Source of the DNA: Chryseobacterium lactis
GTDB lineage: Bacteria > Bacteroidota > Bacteroidia > Flavobacteriales > Weeksellaceae
Length of the DNA: 64,000 nt
Assembly (NCBI RefSeq): GCF_003815875.1
Contig: NZ_CP033924.1
Location: 2,294,001 to 2,358,000, forward strand
Direction of reading: 5' to 3'
The position numbers and the translations under genes were made by a program. The notes beneath the pieces were generated by a model. The model saw only the letters and a program-made list of their open reading frames with translations, had not been told where the DNA came from and searched no databases. The first letter of the stretch is position 1. Each line of letters opens with the position of its first letter. Shown one piece after another: positions 27,902-36,924 of the stretch.

Positions 27902-28549
27902 ATGGAAACCCGATCACCATTTTTAGACACCATCTTCCTGCTTCGTAAAGATGAATGCATTACTCTGTTCTCAAACGTACAGGAGATTTCTCCAAAAGAA
28001 GAGGATGATGCAGAAATCTATTTTGAAACAGAATTTGAAAAAGAAAGATTAGAATTTTTCTCTGACAGGATAGTCTGCAATAAAAAAGCAGCTGTTTGGG
28101 CGGCAAAAATCGTGTATCACAGTGCCCAGCTTTATCTGATCAGAAAGAATACGGAACAAAATATGAGAAGTCTTATTCCTGAATATAAAGAAACAAAAGA
28201 TATCTCTACTGTTTTGTCTGCGGATCTGGCTTTAAGATTTTTACCTCAGATTATAACAGCATTACATTCAGTGGATCCGGAAGATGTTTTAATTAAAATG
28301 TTGGAAAACATTCTCACCGAATTTCACTATTCCGGTATTGGCCATGACCTGGATCTGAAGCATATAAATTGGGGGAAAGAATTGGAAGACAAAACCTACC
28401 GGAAATTGTATCTGGAAAGAATTGTCGAAAAAAGAGATTATAAACTGGCGGAAATTCCGTTGATTAATAAACTGCTGATAGCAGAATTCGGGATGCATAA
28501 AGAAGCATTCTGGAGAGAACTAAAAATAATAACTGAAGAAAATCAATGA
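27902..28549 (+). CDS. First protein of the MoxR/vWA/bpX ternary system
   Basis: 215 residues, soluble and helical, no recognised catalytic motif. Its stop overlaps the MoxR start by 4 bp (ATGA), the first of five overlaps in this six-gene operon. By position it should be one of the small partner proteins named bpX in the MoxR-vWA-beta-propeller ternary systems; I cannot assign the number. Confidence 0.55.
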   Translation: METRSPFLDTIFLLRKDECITLFSNVQEISPKEEDDAEIYFETEFEKERLEFFSDRIVCNKKAAVWAAKIVYHSAQLYLIRKNTEQNMRSLIPEYKETKDISTVLSADLALRFLPQIITALHSVDPEDVLIKMLENILTEFHYSGIGHDLDLKHINWGKELEDKTYRKLYLERIVEKRDYKLAEIPLINKLLIAEFGMHKEAFWRELKIITEENQ

Positions 28550-29679
28550 CTCGGAATATCGATAAACTCAATACAGCCCTTACCTACGTAAAAGATACTT
28601 TTGTAGGAAAAAATGATGTAGTAGACTTGCTGGGAATTTGTCTTTTAGCAAGAGAAAATGCCTTTTTGTACGGCCCGCCGGGAACTGCAAAATCAGCCAT
28701 CGTAAGAACATTGTCAAAAACAATGAAAGACGGCAAAAACTTTGAATATCTGTTGACCCGTTTTACAGAACCTAATGAAATTTTCGGGCCTTTTGATATC
28801 CGGAAATTAAAAGAAGGAGAATTGTTGACTAATACAGAAGGGATGATGCCCGAGGCTTCGATGGTTTTTCTGGATGAGATCTTCAATGCAAACTCTGCAA
28901 TTCTGAACTCACTTCTAATGGCTCTCAACGAAAAGATTTTCAAAAGAGGAAAAGAAACAAAACATTTGCCTGCCCTGATGTTTGTAGGAGCAAGCAACGT
29001 TCTTCCTGAAGATGAGGCCTTGAATGCTTTATTTGACCGTTTTCTGGTAAGAATCAATGTTGATTATGTAAACCCTGAATTATTACATCAGGTACTGTTG
29101 GCAGGAAGAAAGCTAGAGAACGAAGAAGAAACGCAGGTGCCGGAAATTCATGCCGCAGAGATCAGAGAACTTCAGAATCTGTGCAGGACGATTGACCTGA
29201 AGCCTATTTATGAAGTATATTTAAATACCATTATGAGTCTTAGAAATACAGGAATCAGTATTTCTGACCGTAGAGCGGTTAAACTTCAGAACCTGATTGC
29301 GGCGAGTGCCCTGATCTGTGGAAGAAATGAAGCGGTACTCTCCGATCTGTGGGTGTTGAAACATATCTGGGATACAGAGGAACAAATTGAAATTCTCGAA
29401 GGAATTATCAACAGAACCATTGAAAAGGAGGATCATCCGAAATCCCATCCTCAGGCGATGCAGAATAAAACTCCAAATCCTGAAGAAGTTATGAAAGATG
29501 TGAAAATCCTTGTTGATAAGTGGAATGAGGGAACATTGAGTTTTGAAGAGCAAAATGTAATAAAGGATAAATTAAGATACCTGCAAACGCGTTGTGACTG
29601 GATCAGGAATCAGGATCAGAAACAATACATCCAGCAGGAAATTGAAAGCTTATGGCAGAAGATCCTTCAAAGTATATAA
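28546..29679 (+). CDS. MoxR-family AAA+ ATPase of a ternary conflict system
   Basis: 377 residues. The Walker A loop GPPGTAKSA is at about residues 44-52, Walker B is MVFLDEIFNANSAILNSLL, sensor 1 is LMFVGASN and an arginine-finger region is LFDRFLVRI. The fold matches the YehL/RavA-like MoxR branch. MoxR ATPases act as chaperones that load or remodel vWA partner proteins. It overlaps both neighbours, so the complex is probably made in fixed ratio. The vWA-like partner lies two genes downstream. Confidence 0.9.
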   Translation: MTRNIDKLNTALTYVKDTFVGKNDVVDLLGICLLARENAFLYGPPGTAKSAIVRTLSKTMKDGKNFEYLLTRFTEPNEIFGPFDIRKLKEGELLTNTEGMMPEASMVFLDEIFNANSAILNSLLMALNEKIFKRGKETKHLPALMFVGASNVLPEDEALNALFDRFLVRINVDYVNPELLHQVLLAGRKLENEEETQVPEIHAAEIRELQNLCRTIDLKPIYEVYLNTIMSLRNTGISISDRRAVKLQNLIAASALICGRNEAVLSDLWVLKHIWDTEEQIEILEGIINRTIEKEDHPKSHPQAMQNKTPNPEEVMKDVKILVDKWNEGTLSFEEQNVIKDKLRYLQTRCDWIRNQDQKQYIQQEIESLWQKILQSI

Positions 29680-30395
29680 AAGAATTCTGGGCAGAGTTAC
29701 CCCGGGCTGATGAAGATTTTCTGGGATCAATCCGTGACTGGAAAAATGTTCAGATCGCGGTAGATGATGAAACCATTTGGCTTAAAGGATTCACTGATGA
29801 ACAAGCTGTAGCTTCGGAGATTCATCAGTTACCCAACTTTGTGCTATACGAACTTCGTGAAGGCCTTTTATTTAAAAAGGATACGTTGGTTCCCAGCAAA
29901 AAGGTAAGAACAGGATTACTATGGACTCCCATAGATAAGGCTCTACGACTGACTTTTCCAGCCTCCAATCAAAACTATTTCGGAATCAGTGAAACAGTTC
30001 AGGTAAGGTTAAAAGAAAGCACCGAAGAACAGCCGGTAGTGGCATTATTAAGCTTTATAGCTGATAGTAAAGAAAGTATTGCAGGATTTCCAAAATTTAA
30101 ACTGGAAAAAATAAAGTGGACAATTGTAGGTGATAAAGCATTGTTCTTAGGAACTCCCTTACTAAGTCTTCCGGGGAAGGCATATTGGACAAAAGACGGC
30201 CATTTATTGCCTGCCGGTTATGATTTTGAATTTAAAAATCTAAGCCCGTTTCTGCAAAGAAAATATAATGAAAATTCTGATGGATGGCTTTTATGGGATG
30301 AAAACGGAAATTATCTTTCAATAAAACATACTGATTTCCGACCATTGTCCATAAGCTCATTCCGTCTTACAGAAAAATCAAAAGAATGGAATTAA
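29652..30395 (+). CDS. bpX-type partner protein of the MoxR system
   Basis: 247 residues, rich in beta strands and tryptophan (WLLWDENGNYL near the end), with no signal or catalytic motif. It overlaps the MoxR gene by 28 bp and the next gene by 10 bp. Its position fits a MoxR-vWA-beta-propeller partner. Domain number not assigned. Confidence 0.55.
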   Translation: MAEDPSKYIKEFWAELPRADEDFLGSIRDWKNVQIAVDDETIWLKGFTDEQAVASEIHQLPNFVLYELREGLLFKKDTLVPSKKVRTGLLWTPIDKALRLTFPASNQNYFGISETVQVRLKESTEEQPVVALLSFIADSKESIAGFPKFKLEKIKWTIVGDKALFLGTPLLSLPGKAYWTKDGHLLPAGYDFEFKNLSPFLQRKYNENSDGWLLWDENGNYLSIKHTDFRPLSISSFRLTEKSKEWN

Positions 30396-32764
30396 AGGCT
30401 TATTTCCAATCCTATGAAAACTATTTCTGGGAATGGAGAACCGATGAAGATGTTCCCGGTGACTCCGGGTATCATGACAATAACCTCCTCTCGATTCCGG
30501 GAGTAGGAGCTATCGCTTACAGGCCTTATATAATGGAGATTCTGAAAGAACTTCAACCACAGGGGTGGCCGTCATTCGGAGCTTTGCTGATGGTTTTATA
30601 TGCCATGCAGGAAGGATATACAGATTTTGCAGGTCCTTTAAAAAGTACCACAGAATTTTACAGCATAGGTAATTTTGAATTTAATGCTAAAAGAGAAATT
30701 GAATTTCTTGACAAAATAAAATCACTGCCCAATGTCTATAAACAAAAGCAAAACAGAATTGTACTTTTACAAATACTGTTTCAAAACGGGCATAACAGAA
30801 TCTCTTCAGGTACTGCTGAGAATTATATAAGAATTTATTACAAAAGACCACAGGAGCTTTCTGCAAGTGCAGAAAAACAACATGCAGGGCCTTCAGTTTT
30901 AAACAGAGATTTAAATGCATTAGATCTTAACGAAAGATTTCCTACCGTACAATCCATCATCGATGCCATGAAAGGATTTGTAGAAGAACCTGAACTGAAT
31001 GATGACGTGCTACAGGAAGAAACTACAGCAGATAGCGGTAAAGATTTTATCAAAGAACTGATAGAGGAGCCAAAGACCTTTCAGGTAGGAAGCCTTATCA
31101 AAAGAATCTGGAGCGGACTGAAGATTCCCATGCGTCATCTTTCCCCGGGAGAACAACCGATCGGAGGAATTTCTGATATGACCAATAAGGGAGACTTTCA
31201 CAGAATGCTTCTCTCCGAATTTGCCAATGATGATGAGGTTTTCATGAATAGAGTGGCAAATAATGAAGCCCTTTATATTCAAAGAGAAATACCTCCAGAA
31301 GAAAATATTTTTGAAAGGATATTATTAATAGATACCTCCCTTAGAAATTGGGGAACCCCGAAAGTATTGGCCTTTGCATCTGCGATAGCCGTTATCAAAC
31401 ATCCAAAGGCACACTCAGAGTGCAAAGTTTTTGCTTTAGGCCAGGCAGGAGTTCCGGTTTCTCTTGATAAAGTGGAAGATGTTGTTGAAAACCTTAACCA
31501 GGTGAGCCCTGTTTTGGAAGTTTCAGAAGCTTTGGAAACATTCTTTAACGAGCAACATACTGAAAAAGATATTGAAGTTTTTTTCATCACCCATCAGGAA
31601 AATATGGCTGATGAGAAAGTTCAGCGGGTTGTTCATCAGAATAGAGACCGACTGAAATTTCTTGTGACCACTACTTCAGATGGAGAAATCAATTTTTATA
31701 AACATCATCAGGGGGCAAGAAAACACATTCAGAAAATAAAACTTCCCCTTCAGGAATTGTGGGCAAATCCTCCAAAACAAAAACAGAAATCAGATCATAC
31801 TAACGGAAAGAAGACAGAGCTTCCGCAAAATTATCCTATTTTATTCCCGACACCGGTTAATAAAATAACTCAGTTTTTGTACGAGGGAGAATTTTTTATC
31901 CTGAGTTCAAAAAAGCAGCTGTTGAAAACCTATCTTTCAGACAATTATTATGACAGACATTCATATGATTACTATAAAACCTATCATGGATGTGAAGTCT
32001 TGTTTGAAGACATTTCTGTAAAGCCGAGAGGAAAATTTGCTTTGGCCAAAAATAAACAACAACATTTTATAATCTGCCAATATCAGCACGATAAAAAGTT
32101 GATTTCCAAGCTGAATTTAAATACAAAAGAATATTCGGAGCAGAATGTCACCGGATTACATATTCCTGAATCTTATGAACTGATTTACTTTGGTAAAAGC
32201 TTTTATTTACATCAGACTGACCATTCCACACTGTACAAAATCAACATTGAGGGCAATATCTCTGTAGAAATGATTTCCACTAAAGATAAGGAGATCGAAA
32301 AAAATAATACCAAAGCCGAAGCTGAAGTAGCAAAATTGAACAGAAGCGGTCTGAAGATTATCAACAGTTTTAATAAGATCGGCATCAATAAGTATGAGAA
32401 TCTTGTGATATCAGGACATGAATTATACAGTGCTTCCGAAAACACCTTGGATTTCTCCAAAAATAAATACGATATTAAAATTTTTGCCGAGCAGAATAAA
32501 AATAAATTTACCTTTCCGGACGGGAGCGAAATCATCACAGACTCCCGGGGAATATTGACTTTCAGAAGCAGCAATAAAAGTATTGAAGAATTTTTTATTC
32601 CATCCACAGCCAATGGATTTCTGTCTTTGGCAACCTATACTGAATTTGGTGGATCAGAATATTACCTTCCGGAACACTCCCTATTGAAAGTAAAAACAAT
32701 GGATGAGATGTGTGACCGGTTTTTAAAAGCATTTATAGAGCAGATTTTGGATTATGGAGCTTAG
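30386..32764 (+). CDS. vWA-like plus beta-propeller protein of the MoxR system
   Basis: 792 residues. The N-terminus (1-160) is helical. The centre (about 310-460) reads as a vWA fold with a degenerate MIDAS: RILLIDTSLRNWGTPK instead of DxSxS, followed by AFASAIAVI and FFITHQEN. The C-terminal 300 residues are repeated beta units (CEVLFEDISVKPRGKFALAK, CQYQHDKKLIS, YFGKSFYLHQTDHSTLYKI) consistent with a beta-propeller. The pairing with a MoxR ATPase defines the ternary system. It overlaps the next gene by 11 bp. Confidence 0.65.
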   Translation: MELKAYFQSYENYFWEWRTDEDVPGDSGYHDNNLLSIPGVGAIAYRPYIMEILKELQPQGWPSFGALLMVLYAMQEGYTDFAGPLKSTTEFYSIGNFEFNAKREIEFLDKIKSLPNVYKQKQNRIVLLQILFQNGHNRISSGTAENYIRIYYKRPQELSASAEKQHAGPSVLNRDLNALDLNERFPTVQSIIDAMKGFVEEPELNDDVLQEETTADSGKDFIKELIEEPKTFQVGSLIKRIWSGLKIPMRHLSPGEQPIGGISDMTNKGDFHRMLLSEFANDDEVFMNRVANNEALYIQREIPPEENIFERILLIDTSLRNWGTPKVLAFASAIAVIKHPKAHSECKVFALGQAGVPVSLDKVEDVVENLNQVSPVLEVSEALETFFNEQHTEKDIEVFFITHQENMADEKVQRVVHQNRDRLKFLVTTTSDGEINFYKHHQGARKHIQKIKLPLQELWANPPKQKQKSDHTNGKKTELPQNYPILFPTPVNKITQFLYEGEFFILSSKKQLLKTYLSDNYYDRHSYDYYKTYHGCEVLFEDISVKPRGKFALAKNKQQHFIICQYQHDKKLISKLNLNTKEYSEQNVTGLHIPESYELIYFGKSFYLHQTDHSTLYKINIEGNISVEMISTKDKEIEKNNTKAEAEVAKLNRSGLKIINSFNKIGINKYENLVISGHELYSASENTLDFSKNKYDIKIFAEQNKNKFTFPDGSEIITDSRGILTFRSSNKSIEEFFIPSTANGFLSLATYTEFGGSEYYLPEHSLLKVKTMDEMCDRFLKAFIEQILDYGA

Positions 32765-34454
32765 AATAAAACCTTTCCCGAAAAATAGTTATCCTAAAAA
32801 AGGGCTTTTGATCAAAGGCTCTTCACCCGTGGTATGGCTTCAGGAAATGGAAATACTTGAGATCGATCTTACTCAGGTACAATCTTTTGCTGTTCCGGCG
32901 AATACCCCGAATGAGCTGTACGGATGCTTTCTTGTTTTTAACGATCATGCCCCACAGGAAATAGGGAAGAATGCTTACTTTCAATGTATAGCCGACCGAT
33001 TTTTTATTCCGGAAAATACCCTATTTTATCCTAAAATGAATCCCGAAGACTGGCAACAGGTTGAGGCTTCTTTTCTGTTGATGCATCCTGAATTTGGCTT
33101 GGTGAAACTTTCTGAACAAATAGATTGGATAACACTGATTCATGAACCGGGAAAAATTAGTGAAACAGTCCGTAAACCCTTAAACGGAGTTCAGATTCCT
33201 CAGACTATCCAACGTTATACGGTTGAAATGGATGATGAAAAGATTTTGGAAGCACTTCAGTCCAAGCAAAGCGAAGAAGAGTGGATGAATAACCTGCCAT
33301 TTGACCTTAAAAAAGTAATGGCCGGAAATAAAAAAGAAATTGAAAAATATCTGAAATATATTGAAAAATATCCTGAAAGAGCAATAGAACTGGGAGTTCC
33401 CTTAGATATTATGGGAACATCCAGAGGCGATGGCTTTGGGAAATTTACCTGGTTCGAAGGATTACTAGGTGGGAATTCTGACGGAAAACCTCAAACCGGC
33501 AGATCCAAAAATTTACGTAAAATATTTTTTGCGGTTATTGCGATAGCCATTGTTTTAAGAATTGTATTCCCTCCGGAAAAAAATAAATCTACTGAGGAAG
33601 TTCAGCGTAATTCTTCGGGAACTATTTTAACAGATGCTGTAAAAGCTCCTTCAGATATGGTGGCTTTCCAATCCGGAATTTCTGAGATTGATCAGAAAAT
33701 AGATTCGATGTACTTTCATAAAAGGAGAGGTTTATCTAATGAACTTCTGACTGCCGGAATGATGGAAGCCAAAAATGAAAAAGAAAAGAAAGAATACAAA
33801 AAATCCGGAGGCCGGGAAGTTAAAGAAATAGGACATGATATTGAAAAGCTTGGAAGTAAAGAACAACAAAGCAGGGATTCTCTTAAAATAATCTATACAA
33901 AGAGAATCAAAAAACATGTAGAACAAAAAACAGAAAATCTGAAACGCAAAATTTCGGATTCTCTAAAACAATATACCAAAGGAAAACCGGTAAATGGAGA
34001 GGTTGTAAAATTCCTTTTAAAGAAAAAACAGGTTTTGATGGAGGATTCTCTTGGCAGGCTGTACGGAACTGTCGATCTTTCTGATCTCTCTCAGTTGCAG
34101 GCTAAAAGTGGAAGGGTAAAAGGTATCGATACTAAAGGTGGAAATAATGTACAAGAAGAACCACCCGTTTCAGATGTTCTTTATTTGGTGATAATCATGA
34201 TAGGAGCAGTTGGGTTATTTTCTTTCATTTTTAAAGGTAAATTTTTCAATCTTGGAGGCGATAACGTTCCGGGTTGGATCAAAATTCTTTTAATAGGAAT
34301 ATTGGTGGCTATGTTGGTGTATCTGTTTTATCCTTTAGTGAAAATGTTTGGCTACAACTGGTTTGTATGGGCTCTTGTGATTGGTGTAATGCTGCTTCTT
34401 TACCGTTTATTCAGAGAAGATAAAACCATTTTAAACTCAGAAGATGATGAATAG
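32754..34454 (+). CDS. Membrane-anchored bpX-type protein of the MoxR system
   Basis: 566 residues. The first 180 residues are a soluble beta domain. Helices lie near 257-272 (IFFAVIAIAIVLRIVFP) and as a C-terminal cluster (about 472-560; LYLVIIMIGAVGLFSFIF, WIKILLIGILVAMLVYLFYP, NWFVWALVIGVMLLLYRLF). A charged coiled-coil segment (about 345-410) sits between. The system is therefore probably tethered to the inner membrane. Overlaps the TPR gene by 11 bp. Confidence 0.6.
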   Translation: MELRIKPFPKNSYPKKGLLIKGSSPVVWLQEMEILEIDLTQVQSFAVPANTPNELYGCFLVFNDHAPQEIGKNAYFQCIADRFFIPENTLFYPKMNPEDWQQVEASFLLMHPEFGLVKLSEQIDWITLIHEPGKISETVRKPLNGVQIPQTIQRYTVEMDDEKILEALQSKQSEEEWMNNLPFDLKKVMAGNKKEIEKYLKYIEKYPERAIELGVPLDIMGTSRGDGFGKFTWFEGLLGGNSDGKPQTGRSKNLRKIFFAVIAIAIVLRIVFPPEKNKSTEEVQRNSSGTILTDAVKAPSDMVAFQSGISEIDQKIDSMYFHKRRGLSNELLTAGMMEAKNEKEKKEYKKSGGREVKEIGHDIEKLGSKEQQSRDSLKIIYTKRIKKHVEQKTENLKRKISDSLKQYTKGKPVNGEVVKFLLKKKQVLMEDSLGRLYGTVDLSDLSQLQAKSGRVKGIDTKGGNNVQEEPPVSDVLYLVIIMIGAVGLFSFIFKGKFFNLGGDNVPGWIKILLIGILVAMLVYLFYPLVKMFGYNWFVWALVIGVMLLLYRLFREDKTILNSEDDE

Positions 34455-35469
34455 ACAGAAGTTTATAGACAAATTTATGGCGGCTTTCGTATTGCTGGCC
34501 ATGTTTAAGATCATCGGAATCGTAGCTCAGCTGTTCCATGAAAGCTTCTGGAGTGTAGTTGGAACCTTGATTCTTTTTTTAATTGTAGCTTTTATCATTC
34601 TGATGGTTATTGCAGCCTTGAAAGATAAAGAACAAAATGAAAGAAACTCAAAAAGAAGAGCTGCCGGAGGTGGAGGGAATTTTTATCTGGAAACATCATT
34701 ATTTGACAGGATCCGAAGTAAATATGAGGAACTTGCTGAAAAATATATCGCTGAAAACGATTATAAAAAAGCGGCAAAAGTCTACATGAACCTGCTTCAG
34801 GATAATTACAGAGGAGCAAAAACACTGGAAGATGGTGGATTTTACAATGAAGCCGCCGCAGTATATCTTAAAAAATTAAAAAATAAATCTGATGCTGCCA
34901 TCTGCTATGAGAAGGCAAAGCAGTATACAAAAGCCATTGAACTGTACAAAGAAATGGAGCAGAAAGAGAAAGTAGGTGATCTTTACAAACAAATCAATGA
35001 TTTTAAAAATGCCAATACCTATTATCAAATGGTTGCCGATGATTATACAGGAAATAACCAAATGGTAAAGGCTTCTCTGATCTACCGAAAAAAAATGGAA
35101 AAAACAGAAGAGGCCCAAAAAGTCCTACTGAAGGGATGGGAAGAAGATAAAGATGCCTTCAACTGTCTGAATAACTATTTTACTAATATCTCTGATGTTA
35201 AAGAATTGGAAGTTGAAATACAGGAACTCTATGCAAAAACACCGGATTACAAGAAAATAATCTATCTGGATGCCATGAAGCATGAGTTTAAAAAAGACCC
35301 GAAGTTGCAGACAACGACCAGAAACATTGCCTACAAAATTATTGCTGAAAAAGTATCAACCCGCTCAGAGATTGTGAATGAGCTGAAATATTTCAATCCG
35401 GATGACGAGGTAATTCTGAAAGATATTTCAAGGTTTAAGACCGGAAGAAATAAAATGTTCAGGAATTGA
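34444..35469 (+). CDS. Membrane-anchored TPR protein, last gene of the MoxR operon
   Basis: 341 residues. Two N-terminal helices (about 12-60) are followed by at least five tetratricopeptide-like repeats (KYIAENDYKKAAKVYMNLL, GFYNEAAAVYLKKL, KQYTKAIELYKEM, NDFKNANTYYQMV, NQMVKASLIYRKKM). TPR arrays bind partner proteins; here probably the vWA or bpX components at the membrane. The operon ends here. Confidence 0.7.
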   Translation: MMNRQKFIDKFMAAFVLLAMFKIIGIVAQLFHESFWSVVGTLILFLIVAFIILMVIAALKDKEQNERNSKRRAAGGGGNFYLETSLFDRIRSKYEELAEKYIAENDYKKAAKVYMNLLQDNYRGAKTLEDGGFYNEAAAVYLKKLKNKSDAAICYEKAKQYTKAIELYKEMEQKEKVGDLYKQINDFKNANTYYQMVADDYTGNNQMVKASLIYRKKMEKTEEAQKVLLKGWEEDKDAFNCLNNYFTNISDVKELEVEIQELYAKTPDYKKIIYLDAMKHEFKKDPKLQTTTRNIAYKIIAEKVSTRSEIVNELKYFNPDDEVILKDISRFKTGRNKMFRN

Positions 35470-35772
35470 TAAAAGATAAAAGATGTTGACACTACATTTC
35501 AATATTGCTTGGCTACATCAATAGGGGTGGGCTTTAGCCCACCTCACCCAAACACCCAAACAAACAAAATCATCAAATAATTCCATCGGCTTTAGCCAAA
35601 ACCTAATATTTTCAGCCACGATTGAAACCTGTAATTTATCCGATCAATTCTAGCCGGTTACTTTATGTCTGTTTATCTCTAAAAAGGCCTATCAAACGGT
35701 CATTTCATTCTTTCCATCTTGTGGAATTTATTATTTAAACGCAAAAAAGATTTATCTTTGCACCAGAAAATT
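35470..35772. other. Intergenic stretch with a palindromic repeat and a promoter
   Basis: A hairpin GGTGGGCTTTAGCCCACC (35526-35543) is typical of dispersed palindromes in this group, and a related GGCTTTAGCC half occurs near 35588. At 35742-35757 the sequence ATTTATCTTTGC matches the Bacteroidota -7 box and should start the short transcript that follows. Confidence 0.5.
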
Positions 35773-35901
35773 ATGACAATACAAAGAGCACATATCAATG
35801 CAGAACTATGCGAAAGCCCTTCTACAAAGGGGTTATTCGGATATGATGAGATGATATGGAATGAGGCGAAATGTGCTGACTTTGGAAATTATTTACTGTA
35901 A
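35773..35901 (+). CDS. Short ORF (42 aa) in its own transcript
   Basis: ATG at 35773, 15 bp after a TATCTTTGC promoter, with a perfect terminator at 35935. It encodes 42 residues (MTIQRAHINAELCESPST ...). It could be a small protein or the leader of a regulatory RNA; promoter and terminator show that a discrete short transcript is made. No homologue known to me. Confidence 0.4.
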   Translation: MTIQRAHINAELCESPSTKGLFGYDEMIWNEAKCADFGNYLL

Positions 35902-35934
35902 ACTCGTAAAAATTTAATCAAAATACAACAGAAG

Positions 35935-35962
35935 CGCCTCGATTTTTCGAGGCGTTTTTTGT
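35935..35962 (+). terminator. Terminator of the short transcript
   Basis: CGCCTCG and CGAGGCG pair across an ATTTTT loop, followed by six T. Confidence 0.85.
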
Positions 35963-36189
35963 TTTTTAGGTCAGAAATTATTTAGAATGAAAAAAAATAA
36001 CCATAAACATGAAAATTTTTTAATAAACAATGAAACTTTAAAACGATAAAATAGAGTGATAAGTAACCCAATGAGAGACAGTCATTTAGGTATTTTAGAG
36101 ATCTGCAAAGTATTGCAGACCGGGATTTCTTGTTCTAAAAATAAGGCATAACTATTTGATTATCAATTATTTGATTTGAAAATTTATTT

Positions 36190-36225
36190 GTGAGTTTCAA
36201 AAATTCATATTTACTTTGCAACCGA
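36190..36225 (+). promoter_or_regulatory. Promoter of the second short transcript and tRNA array
   Basis: TTTGTGAG ... TATTTACTTTGCAAC: a -33 TTTG and a -7 TAnnTTTG-like box (ATTTACTTTGC), the standard Bacteroidota sigma pattern. Confidence 0.5.
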
Positions 36226-36289
36226 AAATTGAAAGCAACAGGTTTTCAGGATTCAACAAAAAAATAATTTAAAGACAAACAAAAATAAA

Positions 36290-36415
36290 ATGAAGCAATT
36301 ACATAACATATTCAATTCATATTCAAGACTATTCGGCATGGAGCCGACAGGGAATCTGTGTATTTTTGATCGTGAAATTGTGGATAAAAGGTGCTTATAT
36401 ACGTGGGTCAGTTAA
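36290..36415 (+). CDS. Short ORF (41 aa) upstream of the tRNA array
   Basis: ATG at 36290 to TAA, 41 residues (MKQLHNIFNSYSRLFGME ...). A promoter lies about 70 bp upstream and a strong terminator 27 bp downstream. As with the ORF at 35773 (42 aa) it is a discrete small transcript; the two proteins share only a few residues. It may be a leader peptide controlling readthrough into the tRNA array. Confidence 0.4.
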   Translation: MKQLHNIFNSYSRLFGMEPTGNLCIFDREIVDKRCLYTWVS

Positions 36416-36442
36416 TGATCTCTTACGTTAAAAATATATGAA

Positions 36443-36469
36443 GCGCCTCCCAAAAAGAGGCGCTTTTTT
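36443..36469 (+). terminator. Terminator/attenuator directly before the tRNA array
   Basis: GCGCCTC pairs with GAGGCGC, with seven T following. Only four bases then separate it from the first tRNA, so any transcription of the array from upstream must read through it. Confidence 0.8.
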
Positions 36470-36472
36470 TAT

Positions 36473-36544
36473 GGTTTCTTTAGCTTATTTGGTAAAGCGC
36501 CGGTCTGTGGAACCGGAGAACAGGGTTCGATCCCCGAAGATACC
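36473..36544 (+). tRNA. tRNA-His (GTG)
   Basis: Cloverleaf with anticodon loop CTGTGGA on a CCGGT/ACCGG stem. G-1 and C73, the histidine identity pair, are encoded. The acceptor stem has a T:T mismatch at position 3-70, and the T stem has one A:C mismatch. CCA is not encoded. Confidence 0.75.
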
Positions 36545-36549
36545 CAAAG

Positions 36550-36626
36550 AATCTCATAGCTCAAATGGTTAGAGCACCGGTCTTTTAAACCGGAGGTTGA
36601 AAGTTCAAATCTTTCTGGGATTACCA
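36550..36626 (+). tRNA. tRNA-Lys (TTT)
   Basis: Anticodon loop CTTTTAA on CCGGT/ACCGG. Acceptor AATCTCA/TGGGATT pairs throughout with one wobble. CCA is encoded. The T loop reads TTCAAAT. Confidence 0.85.
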
Positions 36627-36628
36627 AT

Positions 36629-36702
36629 GGTTCCGTAGCTCAATTGGATAGAGCATGGGTTTTCTAAACCCAGGGTTAGAGGTTCGAGCCCTCTCGGAAT
36701 CA
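36629..36702 (+). tRNA. tRNA-Arg (TCT)
   Basis: Anticodon loop TTTCTAA on TGGGT/ACCCA. Acceptor GGTTCCG/CGGAATC pairs with one wobble; discriminator A. CCA is not encoded. Confidence 0.85.
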
Positions 36703-36709
36703 CAAAAAA

Positions 36710-36781
36710 GGTCTATTGAGGTAATGGCTAACCTGCCCGACTGTCTCTTGGGCACTGCGAGTTCGATTCTCGCATAGACCG
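36710..36781 (+). tRNA. tRNA-Asp-like (GTC)
   Basis: Perfect acceptor stem GGTCTAT/ATAGACC. The anticodon loop CTGTCTC on CCCGA/TTGGG gives GTC, but position 37 is T where a purine is normal. The stem could extend to an 11-base loop (TGCCC/GGGCA). T arm CGAGTTCGATTCTCG. Unusual but folds. Confidence 0.65.
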
Positions 36782-36784
36782 CAA

Positions 36785-36847
36785 AGGTTCATGGAAATTT
36801 CAGCTCCGACTGTCTCTCGGAAAAGAAGCTTGAAGTGAATCTGCAAA
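36785..36847 (+). ncRNA. Mini-tRNA-like RNA with reduced D and T arms (Asp-type anticodon arm)
   Basis: An acceptor-like helix pairs GGTTCAT with GTGAATC (two wobbles). Between them lie a tiny GAA/TTC hairpin, an intact anticodon arm CCGACTGTCTCTCGG matching the preceding Asp-like tRNA, and a tiny AAG/CTT hairpin. Total about 63 nt, without normal D or T arms. It could be a decayed tRNA or a functional mimic. Confidence 0.45.
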
Positions 36848-36848
36848 G

Positions 36849-36920
36849 CTGGAAAGATAACGGTGGTTGTTTACCCGTCTTGGACGCGGGAGGTCGCAAG
36901 TTCGAATCTTGCTTTCCAGA
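36849..36920 (+). tRNA. tRNA-Pro (TGG)
   Basis: Perfect acceptor CTGGAAA/TTTCCAG. Anticodon loop CTTGGAC on CCCGT/GCGGG. The D arm (ATAACGGTGGTTGTTTA) is atypical. Discriminator A. Confidence 0.75.
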
Positions 36921-36924
36921 CAAT

